DNA from: Parvularculaceae bacterium
GTDB taxonomy: Bacteria; Pseudomonadota; Alphaproteobacteria; Caulobacterales; Parvularculaceae
DNA: 64,000 bases
NCBI GenBank assembly: GCA_013389105.1
Contig: JACADZ010000004.1
Coordinates: 62,001-126,000, forward strand
Direction: 5' to 3'
Part shown: in pieces, positions 52,988 through 60,933 of the stretch
How positions within the stretch are numbered: position 1 is the stretch's first letter
Layout of the letters: every line of letters begins with the position of its first letter
The notes under the pieces: model-generated
Seen by the model: the letters and a program-made list of their open reading frames with translations, nothing else
What the model was told of the DNA's origin: nothing
Databases searched by the model: none
Position numbers and translations under genes: made by a program

Positions 52988-53434
52988 TCACGCCATGATG
53001 TCTTCGTTCCAGAGCGCAGGGCGTTCGCGGATGAACCTCGCCATCAGGGCGATCGAATCCTCGTGCCGGAGATCGATGACCTCGACGCCGCGCGACTTGA
53101 GGAACTCCTCATTGCCCCCGAAGTTCTGCGTGTCGTTGACGACGACGCGCGGGATCTTGAACTGCACGATCGTCCCCGCGCACATCATGCACGGGCTCAG
53201 CGACGTGTAGAGCGTGGTGTCCCGATAGGACTTCTGCCGGCCGGCCTTCTGGAGCGCGTCCATCTCGCCGTGAAGGATGGGATCGCCCTTCTGCACCCGC
53301 TGGTTATGCCCGGACGCGAGAAGCGTCTCGCCGCGCGCCAGCACCGAGCCGATCGGCAGGCCGCCATTATCGGCGCTCTTCTTCGCTTCGAGGAAGGCGA
53401 GTTCGGCGAAACGGCGATCCCAGAGCGTCAGCAT
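52988..53434 (-). CDS. Cytosine/nucleoside deaminase (CDA fold)
   Basis: 148-aa zinc deaminase: HGEMDALQ holds the zinc His and proton-shuttling Glu, and SLSPCMMCAGTI holds the two zinc Cys. Length and the motif DPILHGEMDALQKAGR resemble yeast-type cytosine deaminase more than guanine deaminase or TadA. It is divergent from upp, which would turn the uracil produced into UMP, so cytosine salvage is the likely role. Confidence 0.85.
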   Translation of the reverse strand: MLTLWDRRFAELAFLEAKKSADNGGLPIGSVLARGETLLASGHNQRVQKGDPILHGEMDALQKAGRQKSYRDTTLYTSLSPCMMCAGTIVQFKIPRVVVNDTQNFGGNEEFLKSRGVEVIDLRHEDSIALMARFIRERPALWNEDIMA

Positions 53435-53535
53435 GTCGGGACGGGGTGCGGCGGAATGGCGAGCCGGGAGGATAGACTCCTGCGCCGCGGTTGCCTACGC
53501 CGTTCGGCATCGTCCCTTCGCAACTCACCTTCGTC

Positions 53536-54159
53536 ATGCTCCACGTGATCCAGCACCCGCTCCTGCAGCACAAGCTGACGCTCCTGCGCGACAAGGCGAC
53601 GAGCCACGCGCTGTTCCGCCAAACCCTGCGCGAGATCGCCATGCTCTTGACCTACGAGGTCACAAAGGACCTCGAACTCGGCCTCCGCGAGGTGGAGACG
53701 CCGATGGAGACAGGCCGCTTTCCCTGGCTCGAGGGCCGGCGGGTCTGCTTTGTTTCGATCCTGCGGGCCGGCAACGGTCTCCTCGAGGGCATGCTCGACC
53801 TCGTGCCGGACGCGCGCGTCGGCCACATCGGCCTTTATCGCGACCACGCGACGCTGAAGCCGGTCGAATATTACCTGAAGCTCCCCGAGGCGATGGGCGA
53901 GCGCGACATCATCATGGTCGATCCGATGCTGGCGACCGGCAACTCCGCGATTGCGGCCGCGACGCGCCTCAAGGAAGCTGGCGCGCGGCGCCTGAAATTC
54001 ATGTGCCTTCTGGCGGCGCCGGAAGGGGTACGCGCCTTCAAGGCCGCCCATCCTGACGTGTCCATCTACACCGCCGCCCTCGACCGGCAGCTCAACGAGA
54101 AGGGCTATATCCTCCCCGGACTCGGCGACGCCGGCGACCGGATTTACGGAACCGCCTGA
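53536..54159 (+). CDS. upp: Uracil phosphoribosyltransferase
   Basis: Makes UMP from uracil and PRPP. 207 aa from the ATG at 53536, which gives the usual Upp start ([17 protein letters not shown]). The PRPP-binding motif is [17 protein letters not shown], the base-binding C-terminus is [20 protein letters not shown]. Divergent from the deaminase gene with about 100 bp between starts. Confidence 0.95.
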   Translation: MLHVIQHPLLQHKLTLLRDKATSHALFRQTLREIAMLLTYEVTKDLELGLREVETPMETGRFPWLEGRRVCFVSILRAGNGLLEGMLDLVPDARVGHIGLYRDHATLKPVEYYLKLPEAMGERDIIMVDPMLATGNSAIAAATRLKEAGARRLKFMCLLAAPEGVRAFKAAHPDVSIYTAALDRQLNEKGYILPGLGDAGDRIYGTA

Positions 54160-54208
54160 CTGGCGGCGTCGTGTCCGGCGCAGCCCCTACCCCCATCACG
54201 GAACGCGC

Positions 54209-55015
54209 ATGAACACCCTTAGATCGCTGGTTGAAGCGCCTTGGTTCACCCGCTTCGTCATGGCGCTGATCATTGTCAACGCCGTCATCCTCGGGCTCGA
54301 GACCTACCCCGCGGTCATGGCGCGCTACGGCGGCGCGCTGAAGGCGCTCGATCACGCCATCCTGTGGGTGTTCGTCGCCGAGCTGGCCCTGCGCCTCGCC
54401 GCGCATGGCGGGCGGTTCTTCCGCGATCCCTGGAGCCTGTTCGACCTGGCGGTGGTGGCGGTCGCATTCCTGCCGGCCAATGAGGCGTTCGCCGTGCTGC
54501 GTGCGGCGCGCGTGCTGCGCGTCCTGCGTCTCATCTCGATTTTTCCGCGGCTGCGGCGGGTGATTGAAGGGCTGATCGCCTCCATCCCCGGCATCGCCTC
54601 GATCGGCGCCATTCTCGTCATCGTCTTCTACGTGTTCGCCGTCATGGCGACCAAGCTGTTCGGGGAAGCCTGGCCCGAATGGTTCGGGAGCCTGCACGAC
54701 TCGCTTTTCAGTCTGTTCCAGATCATGACGCTGGAGGGCTGGGCGGACATGGTGCGCGAGATCATGACCACGCATCCCTTCGCCTGGATCTTTTTCGTCG
54801 TCTACATCCTCACGGCGACGTTCACGGTCCTCAACCTGTTCATCGCCGTCATCGTCGACGCCATGCAGCGCCAGCACGGCGACGACGAGAGCGAGACCGC
54901 GCAGGCGCTGCGGCGCATCGAGTCCGAACTTTCGGCGGTGCGCCGGCGCCTCGACGAACTCGGCCCCGCACAATCCCGCACGCAGCCGCACGCGTCGGAC
55001 GCCGCGCCGCGTTAA
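54209..55015 (+). CDS. Voltage-gated cation channel (NaChBac/CavMr-like)
   Basis: 268-aa single-domain six-helix channel subunit that should form tetramers. S1-S3 lie in about 12-90. The S4 voltage sensor has Arg every third residue: R98, R101, R104, R107 (VLRAARVLRVLRLISIF). The pore loop filter is TLEGWAD (174-180), and S6 runs about 192-218 (YILTATFTVLNLFIAVIV). A C-terminal coiled coil (about 228-252; ETAQALRRIESELSAVRRRL) suits the known tetramer neck. NaChBac has TLESWAS, whereas Ca2+-selective CavMr has TLEGWVD as I recall it, so Ca2+ permeation is plausible. Confidence 0.88.
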   Translation: MNTLRSLVEAPWFTRFVMALIIVNAVILGLETYPAVMARYGGALKALDHAILWVFVAELALRLAAHGGRFFRDPWSLFDLAVVAVAFLPANEAFAVLRAARVLRVLRLISIFPRLRRVIEGLIASIPGIASIGAILVIVFYVFAVMATKLFGEAWPEWFGSLHDSLFSLFQIMTLEGWADMVREIMTTHPFAWIFFVVYILTATFTVLNLFIAVIVDAMQRQHGDDESETAQALRRIESELSAVRRRLDELGPAQSRTQPHASDAAPR

Positions 55016-55041
55016 CCATAATTCGCGCGGAAATTAACCAT
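55012..55041 (+). promoter_or_regulatory. Two CtrA-type half-sites (TTAACCAT)
   Basis: TTAACCAT occurs at 55012-55019 and 55034-55041, 22 bp start to start (about two helical turns). They overlap the channel gene's end and lie about 105-135 bp before the DUF2793 gene. TTAACCAT is the half-site used by CtrA and SciP in alphaproteobacteria. Binding is inference. Confidence 0.5.
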
Positions 55042-55145
55042 GGGAGCCCAGCAACCCGGCAACCTCCGGGGGAAAGAGGTCGAAGTTATCCCACACCCCT
55101 CGCGCCGCCTTATTCTGATCTCCAGCTGAGTTTTTGGAGTTTCAA

Positions 55146-56246
55146 ATGTCGAGTTCGTCGCGCCTCGGTCTTTCCTATCTCGCCCCAGAGCAATCCCAAA
55201 AGCATGTGACCGTGAACGAGGGGCTTCGGCGCCTCGACGCGATCGTCCAACTAACGGTCAAGTCGCGGACGACGACGGCGCAACCGGGATCGCCGGCCGA
55301 CGGAGACTGCTACATCCTGCCCCCGGGCAAGACGGGCGCCGCCTGGGGGCCCATGGCCGACAATGCGATCGCCTATTTTGTGGACGGGGCATGGCAGCAG
55401 CTGACGCCGCGGACCGGATGGCGGGCCTACAGCGAGGCGGACGCCAAGCTCTATGTGCGGATCGCCGCCGGAACGTGGAGCGAAGTCACCGGCTCCGGCG
55501 CCGCGGGCGTGGCGCCGAACCTCCTCATCAATGGCGATTTCCAGATCAACCAGCGCGCCTTTGCCGGCGGGGCGCTGTCGGCCGGCGTCTACGGCTTCGA
55601 CCGCTGGAAGGCGGCGTCGGGCGGGGCCAATGCGACTCTCTCCGGCTACACGCTGACGCTCGCCTCGGGCGAGCTCGAACAGGTCGTCGAGCCCGGGCTG
55701 TTCGGCTACGCCTCGTTCGCCTCGCTTGCCGTGACGGCCTCCGTCGAGGACCCGAGCGCGGATCTGACCGTCACCTTCGGCAGCCAGTCCGGCACGATCA
55801 CGGCCGGGAGCGGGCGCCGGTCGGTCACGCTGACGCTCGGCGGCGGCGACTCCGGCAACCTCTCCTTCAAGATCAAGAAGGCGTCCGGCTCGTCCGTCAC
55901 CTTCGGCCGGGTGAAGGCGGAAGTCGGCTCAGCGGCGACGGCGTGGCAGGGGCGGGCCGAAGAGGCCTTCCTCTGTCGGCGCTACTATGAGCGGATCGTT
56001 GCGCAGATTCTCGGTTACAACACAGCCGGGCAGAACCACGGCGCTTCCTGCTTCTGGCAGGCCAAGCGCACCAACCCGACCATGACGCGGATCACCAACA
56101 ATTATGCGTTCTCGGAGGCGAACTGCGGATCGGGGCCCTCGACCGTCACGGGCCTCTTGCCGAACGGGGCCCTGTTCTATCGGGGCGTGACCTCGACCGG
56201 CGGCGTGCAGTTCTCCGAACTGTGGGAAGCGTCGGCCGAGCTATGA
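55146..56246 (+). CDS. DUF2793-family phage/GTA-like protein
   Basis: 366 aa. The start at 55146 has GGAG 8 bp upstream. The N-terminal DUF2793 module (about 5-115) shows its signatures RLGLSYLAPEQSQKHVTVNE and GWRAYSEADAKLYVR. The rest (about 125-366) is a carbohydrate-binding-like beta-sandwich (NLLINGDFQINQRAF; FGRVKAEVGSAATAW), as in tail-fibre or adhesin tips. Such proteins occur in alphaproteobacterial phages and gene-transfer-agent loci; here it is alone, with no other virion gene and tRNA-Ser 120 bp downstream. Confidence 0.82.
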   Translation: MSSSSRLGLSYLAPEQSQKHVTVNEGLRRLDAIVQLTVKSRTTTAQPGSPADGDCYILPPGKTGAAWGPMADNAIAYFVDGAWQQLTPRTGWRAYSEADAKLYVRIAAGTWSEVTGSGAAGVAPNLLINGDFQINQRAFAGGALSAGVYGFDRWKAASGGANATLSGYTLTLASGELEQVVEPGLFGYASFASLAVTASVEDPSADLTVTFGSQSGTITAGSGRRSVTLTLGGGDSGNLSFKIKKASGSSVTFGRVKAEVGSAATAWQGRAEEAFLCRRYYERIVAQILGYNTAGQNHGASCFWQAKRTNPTMTRITNNYAFSEANCGSGPSTVTGLLPNGALFYRGVTSTGGVQFSELWEASAEL

Positions 56247-56366
56247 GCCCCCATGGCGCACGCGCGTTAACCGACAGGCGGCGGCGATTGGGCCAGCGCT
56301 GCGGCTTGATCGGCGCAGAGGGGGCCGTTAGAGAAGCCCGGCGGCGACCTCGACCAGCGCCGCACC

Positions 56367-56454
56367 GGAGAGGTGGCAGAGTGGTCGATCGCGCCGCACT
56401 CGAAATGCGGAGTGCTGCAAGGCACCGGGGGTTCGAATCCCTCCCTCTCCGCCA
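56367..56454 (+). tRNA. tRNA-Ser (anticodon CGA)
   Basis: Class II tRNA: acceptor GGAGAGG pairs with CCTCTCC, D-arm GGCAGAGTGGTCGATCGC, anticodon stem CCGCA/TGCGG with loop CTCGAAA (anticodon CGA, decoding UCG), long variable arm, T-arm GGTTCGAATCC, encoded CCA at 56452-56454. Confidence 0.95.
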
Positions 56455-56868
56455 GCTGCTACATCACCGCCACCCCATTCCGCAGGCGCCTGCGGCTTCC
56501 GCCCGCCCCGCCGCTGCGCGGCGCGCCAGGCCCTCATCCAGCGCGCATTCCTCATCGTCGCCGGGCTGCCCGCCTTCTCGAGCCGGCATGATATGACGCA
56601 GGCCAGTCTCTTCGCTCTCGCCTTCGATCTAAGGCTTGGCGAGTTCGCCGACCTCCTCGCCGTCATCTTTCCCGCGGCGGCGGCCGAGCCCTCGCAATTC
56701 GCCGGCCGCGCCGAGCCCGGCGACCCGGCCGACGCCGGACATGCGCGGCGATCCGGAAATCCACGCCGGCGCGATCGCGCCCCTGCGCGAGATTCATCGC
56801 TCGATCCGCGAGATCGGCGTCGGAATATCGCATTTTTACGGGGCCTTCGGATGATGCGGCCGCGCCGC
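56455..56868. other. Intergenic stretch after tRNA-Ser, no gene supported
   Basis: About 410 bp of GC-rich DNA. Open frames exist on both strands, including a minus-strand frame reading MRYSDADLADRAMNLAQGRD, but none has a good ribosome site plus a plausible C-terminus. No second copy of the tRNA 3' end, integrase fragment or insertion-sequence end was seen. Confidence 0.5.
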
Positions 56869-57447
56869 TCAGCGCCCGAAGCGCTCGAAGAAGTGCCGGC
56901 GGCACAGCGGCACGTAGCGGTCGTTGCCTCCGATCTCGATCGAGGCGCCTTCGCGCACGGCGCGGCCGTCGGCGTCGATGCGCAGATTCATGGTCGCTTT
57001 CGCGCCGCACTCGCAGATGGTCTTGAGCTCGTTGATCTCGTCGGCGAGCGCCATCAGGACCGCGATCGGCTCGAACAGCTCCCCGCGAAAATTCGTCCTG
57101 AGGCCGTAACAGAGCGCCGGAATCTTCAGGTCGTCGACAACGCGCGCGAGCTGACGGACATGCGCGGGCTCCATCATGTGCGCCTCGTCGACGAACACGC
57201 AGGCGACTTTCTCGCGCGCATGCTCACGGGCGATCTCCGTATACAGATCGACGGAGGAATCGTAGAGCGCCGCATGGGATCTGAGGCCGATGCGCGAGGC
57301 GATGACGCCCTTGCCGGCTCGATCGTCGACGGCGGCGGTATAAAGCAGCGCCCGCATGCCGCGCTCCTGGTAGTTGAACGCCGCCTGGAGGAGCGCAGTC
57401 GATTTGCCGGCGTTCATCGCCGAGTAGTTGAAATAGAGCTTGGCCAT
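56869..57447 (-). CDS. tdk: Thymidine kinase
   Basis: Type II thymidine kinase, 192 aa, thymidine to dTMP for DNA salvage. The P-loop is SAMNAGKSTALLQ, the Walker B-like DEAHMM carries the catalytic Glu, and the lasso/zinc part has Cys in TICECGAK and LCRRHF. The ATG at 57447 shares one nucleotide with the dapF stop (TGATG), so it is coupled to dapF. The longer open frame upstream lies antiparallel in meaning to dapF and is not coding. Confidence 0.93.
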   Translation of the reverse strand: MAKLYFNYSAMNAGKSTALLQAAFNYQERGMRALLYTAAVDDRAGKGVIASRIGLRSHAALYDSSVDLYTEIAREHAREKVACVFVDEAHMMEPAHVRQLARVVDDLKIPALCYGLRTNFRGELFEPIAVLMALADEINELKTICECGAKATMNLRIDADGRAVREGASIEIGGNDRYVPLCRRHFFERFGR

Positions 57448-58289
57448 CAGAGCCTCTCGGGGAGGCGGCCCTCGAATTCGAAGGCGACGGGCCCGGTCAT
57501 GAACACATGGTTGTCGTCCCGCCATTCGATCGCGAGCGGGCCGCCGTCGAGAAGCACGGTCGCCTTGCGCGCCGTCTGGCGCCGGCGGTGCGCGGCAACC
57601 ACCGCCGCGCAGGCGCCCGTTCCGCAGGCCTTGGTGATGCCGACCCCGCGTTCCCAAACTCTGAGCCGGATCAGGTGCTCGCCGCGCACTTCCGCGACTT
57701 CAACATTCGTCCGTTCCGGGAACAACGGGTGGTTCTCGATCATCGGACCGAAGCGGTCGAGGGCCTGCGCCTCCGCGTCCTCGACGAAGAAGATGCAGTG
57801 CGGATTGCCCATGCTGACCGCCGAGGGACCCCACAGCGCCGGCTTGTCGATGGGACCGAGTTTGATGTCGATGAAGCGCGTGTCCTCGAACGGCTCGGCC
57901 AGCGGGATGTCGCGCCAGCCGAACTTCGGCTCGCCCATGTCGACGGTGACCCGGCCTTCGGCGGCGCGACAGGCGCGCAAGGGCCCCGGCAGCGTCATGA
58001 ACTCGACCGCGTCGGAGTCGAACTCGTCCATCAGGATCGCGCCGACGCAGCGCGCGGCGTTGCCGCACGCCCCGACCTCGGACCCGTCGGCGTTGAAGAC
58101 CCCCATGAACAGCCCGCCGCGGTCCTCGATGGTGATGACCTGGTCGCAACCGACCCCGGCGCGGCGATCCGCGATCGCTCGGGCGTCCGCCGGCGTCAGG
58201 CGCGCGCCCGCGCCGCGCAGGTCGACAATGACGAAGTCATTGCCAAGTCCGTTCATCTTCACAAAGGGGCGGCCGGCGACGGACGACAT
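57447..58289 (-). CDS. dapF: Diaminopimelate epimerase
   Basis: Interconverts LL- and meso-diaminopimelate for lysine and peptidoglycan. 280 aa. FVKMNGLGNDFVIVD is the usual start region; an ATG at that Met is an alternative start. The two catalytic Cys lie in VGACGNAARC and TKACGTGACA, one on each half of the pseudo-symmetric fold. tdk follows with a TGATG overlap. Confidence 0.95.
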   Translation of the reverse strand: MSSVAGRPFVKMNGLGNDFVIVDLRGAGARLTPADARAIADRRAGVGCDQVITIEDRGGLFMGVFNADGSEVGACGNAARCVGAILMDEFDSDAVEFMTLPGPLRACRAAEGRVTVDMGEPKFGWRDIPLAEPFEDTRFIDIKLGPIDKPALWGPSAVSMGNPHCIFFVEDAEAQALDRFGPMIENHPLFPERTNVEVAEVRGEHLIRLRVWERGVGITKACGTGACAAVVAAHRRRQTARKATVLLDGGPLAIEWRDDNHVFMTGPVAFEFEGRLPERL

Positions 58290-58403
58290 CGCCGCACTAT
58301 GTAGGGATTCGCCTCAAGGCGCGCAATTCGCCGGGCTGACGCCTGTCGGTCTGCTGCGGGGTTGCGGTAGGATCCGGCCCGCCCTGGAATTAAACCTCTG
58401 CGA

Positions 58404-58787
58404 ATGACGCCCCAGACGTCCGACAAGCCGCGCTGGATATACCGCTTCGACAATTTCAAGCGGGCGTTCCTCCTGCTGAGGGAGGCCATCGAGACGACGG
58501 AAGCGCGGCCGCTGACCCAGCTCGAGAAAGAGGGGGTCATTCAGCGTTTTGAATACACTTGGGAACTGATGTGGAAATTGCTGAAAGACTATCTCGAGCA
58601 TGCCGGCGCGGCGCTTTCATCCATTACGCCCAAGGAAACGCTCCGCGCGTCGCTTGAAGCCAAACTGATCTCAGACGGGGATCGCTGGATGAGCGCGCTC
58701 GATGCTCGCAACAAGATGTCCCGCACCTACAATTGCGGGATCATGTCGACGATGCAGCGGCGACGCTTTTTAGCGCTGACGATCTGA
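58404..58787 (+). CDS. HI0074-type nucleotidyltransferase-substrate protein, C-terminally altered
   Basis: 127 aa. Residues about 10-105 follow the HI0074 (HEPN-like, minimal nucleotidyltransferase partner) family: FDNFKRAFLLLREAIE, IQRFEYTWELMWKLLKDYLE and DARNKMSRTYN, the last near the RNase-like R-x4-6-H motif of HEPN toxins. The usual C-terminal helix is replaced by an unrelated tail (CGIMSTMQRRRFLALTI). A -1 frame reads on to a TGA at 58802-58804, so a frameshift near 58735 is likely. The partner nucleotidyltransferase gene is absent, so this is probably a decaying MNT/HEPN antitoxin-toxin half. Confidence 0.68.
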   Translation: MTPQTSDKPRWIYRFDNFKRAFLLLREAIETTEARPLTQLEKEGVIQRFEYTWELMWKLLKDYLEHAGAALSSITPKETLRASLEAKLISDGDRWMSALDARNKMSRTYNCGIMSTMQRRRFLALTI

Positions 58788-58814
58788 GGTCGGGCGTGCT
58801 TTGATGTTCGACCG

Positions 58815-59513
58815 TCAACCGAGGCGCCGCAACGTCTCAACTCCGGCGGCGCTCGCGATCAGCGCCCGTTCCGCCATGCCGATGAAAAGCCCGGTCTCGA
58901 CGACGCCAGGGATCGCGGCCAGCGCCGCTTCGAGCCCGCTCGGATCGGCGATGCGGGAGAGCGCGCAGTCGAGAACGTAATTGCCGCCGTCCGAGAGAAA
59001 GGGCGTGCGGTCCTTCGCGCTTCTGAGATTGACTGTCGTCGGCAATCCCCTCGCAGCCAGCGTCTCGCGCACGCGCCGCACCGTGAGCCCGTAGGCGAAG
59101 CGATCGATCTCGACCGGCAGCGGGAAACGCCCGAGTTCGGCGACCTTCTTCGACCCGTCGGCGATGACGACGAATCGCTTTGCGGCCCCCGCGATGATCT
59201 TCTCGCGGAGCAGCGCGCCGCCGCCGCCCTTGATCAGATCGAGCCTCAGGTCGATCTCGTCGGCGCCGTCGATGGCGAGGTCGATGACCGTCGTCTCGTC
59301 GGGCTCGACGAGCTCGATTCCGGCAGCCTCGGCGAGGCGGCGCGTCGCCTCCGAGGTCGGCACGCCGGCGACGCCGAGGCCCGCTCTTGCCCGCGCGCCC
59401 AGGAGGGCGATGAAATGCGCCGCGGTCGACCCCGTGCCGAGGCCGAGGGTCATGCCGGGCGCGACGAGCCCTACGGCGGCTTCCGCCGCCGCGCGCTTGA
59501 AGGTGTCAGTCAT
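58815..59513 (-). CDS. rpiA: Ribose-5-phosphate isomerase A
   Basis: Interconverts ribose-5-phosphate and ribulose-5-phosphate in the pentose phosphate pathway. 232 aa. The phosphate-binding GLGTGSTAAHFI, the active-site DGADEIDLRLDLIKGGGGAL (catalytic Asp, Lys) and the C-terminal GVVETGLFIGMA are all present. Its start overlaps the glmU stop by 8 nt, so it is coupled to glmU. Confidence 0.95.
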   Translation of the reverse strand: MTDTFKRAAAEAAVGLVAPGMTLGLGTGSTAAHFIALLGARARAGLGVAGVPTSEATRRLAEAAGIELVEPDETTVIDLAIDGADEIDLRLDLIKGGGGALLREKIIAGAAKRFVVIADGSKKVAELGRFPLPVEIDRFAYGLTVRRVRETLAARGLPTTVNLRSAKDRTPFLSDGGNYVLDCALSRIADPSGLEAALAAIPGVVETGLFIGMAERALIASAAGVETLRRLG

Positions 59514-60855
59514 GAGCTTTCTTCCCGGAATTGGCGGCGCGGAACTTGTCCGCCCACCCTTTGATTTCCGCCTGCCGGCCTCGCGCCACGGCGAGGGCGC
59601 CGTCTTCGACCGGCTTGGTGATCACCGAACCCGAGCCGACATAGGCGCCGCGCCCGATCCTCACCGGCGCGACCAGCGCGGAGTTCGATCCGATGAAGGC
59701 GTCCGGGCCAATCTCGGTGCGGTGCTTGGAAAAGCCGTCGTAATTGCAGGTGATGGTCCCCGCCCCGATATTGGCGCGCGCGCCGATGTCGGCGTCGCCG
59801 ATGTAGGTGAGGTGGTTGACCTTGGCGCCCTCTCCGATCACCGCCTTCTTCACCTCGACGAAATTGCCGACGCGCGCTTTCGCCTTCAGTTCCGCCCCGG
59901 GACGGAGCCGCGCGAACGGGCCGATGACCGATCCGGTTTCGGCGCTGGCCCCCTCGACATGAGAGAACGCGCAAATGCGCACGCCGCCGGCGATCCTCGT
60001 TTTCGGTCCGAAGTACACGTGCGGTTCGATGACGACATCGGCGCCGATCTCGGTGTCGGCGGAAAAATAGACCGTATCGGGATCGATGAGCGTCGCGCCG
60101 TTCTCCATCGCCTCGCGGCGGCGGCGGCGCTGGAACACGCGCTCGGCTTCGGCGAGCTCGACGCGGGAGTTGACCCCCATCACTTCCGCTTCGTCCGCCT
60201 CCGCAACGGCGAAGCGCCCGCCGTCGGCGCGCGCCAAGCCGACGATGTCGGTCAGGTAGAACTCACGCTTGGCGTTGTTGTCGGAGAGCCTCGGGACATA
60301 GGTCCGCAGCACGTCCGCGTCGACGGCCATCGCGCCGGCATTGCAGAGCGGGATCGCCAACTCGTCCGGCGAGGCGTCTTTCGCCTCGACGATGCCGAGG
60401 AGATCGACGCCCGCCGTCTTGAGGCGGCCATAGGCCCCGGGGACCTCGGGCCGGAAGCCGAGCGCCGCGCCGGCGGCGCCGGACGCCGCAGAGGCGAGCG
60501 CGCGCAAGGTCGCCTCGGTCAGCAGCGGGGTATCCGCATAGAGAACGAGCACGACGCCCGAAAATCCGTCGAGCGCCGGCAGGGCCTGCCGCACCGCATC
60601 GCCCGTGCCGCGCGGCGGCGCCTGGACCGCAACGGCGACATCGGGCCGGATGCGGCGCGCGGCGTCCCCGACTTCAGGCGCCTGATCTCCGATCACCACG
60701 GCGAGGCGCTTGGGCGCGAAGCGCGCCGCCGTCGCCATCACGTGCGCGAGCATCGATCGCCCGCCGATCTCGTGCAGCACCTTGGGCGTTGCGGATTTCA
60801 TGCGCGTGCCGTGCCCGGCGGCGAGAATGACGACGGCGGTGGAGGAAGGGGACAT
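59506..60855 (-). CDS. glmU: Bifunctional GlmU (UDP-GlcNAc synthesis)
   Basis: Acetylates glucosamine-1-phosphate and then uridylylates it, giving UDP-GlcNAc for peptidoglycan and LPS. 449 aa. The N-terminal pyrophosphorylase domain has VILAAGHGTRMKSATPKVLH (residues 9-28), and the C-terminal left-handed beta-helix has hexapeptide repeats (IGADVVIEPHVYFG; ANIGAGTITCNYDGFSKHRT). rpiA follows with an 8-nt overlap. Confidence 0.95.
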   Translation of the reverse strand: MSPSSTAVVILAAGHGTRMKSATPKVLHEIGGRSMLAHVMATAARFAPKRLAVVIGDQAPEVGDAARRIRPDVAVAVQAPPRGTGDAVRQALPALDGFSGVVLVLYADTPLLTEATLRALASAASGAAGAALGFRPEVPGAYGRLKTAGVDLLGIVEAKDASPDELAIPLCNAGAMAVDADVLRTYVPRLSDNNAKREFYLTDIVGLARADGGRFAVAEADEAEVMGVNSRVELAEAERVFQRRRRREAMENGATLIDPDTVYFSADTEIGADVVIEPHVYFGPKTRIAGGVRICAFSHVEGASAETGSVIGPFARLRPGAELKAKARVGNFVEVKKAVIGEGAKVNHLTYIGDADIGARANIGAGTITCNYDGFSKHRTEIGPDAFIGSNSALVAPVRIGRGAYVGSGSVITKPVEDGALAVARGRQAEIKGWADKFRAANSGKKAHD

Positions 60856-60933
60856 ATGAGGCTCAGCGTTCGCGATTCGGCGGCGAACCCTAAGACCGAA
60901 ACGCCAAAAACCAAAACCCGGAACGGCGGCCGG

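Noticed and set aside
56593..58407. A 604-codon plus-strand open frame after tRNA-Ser
   Set aside because: Antisense to tdk and dapF; composition is that of a shadow frame.
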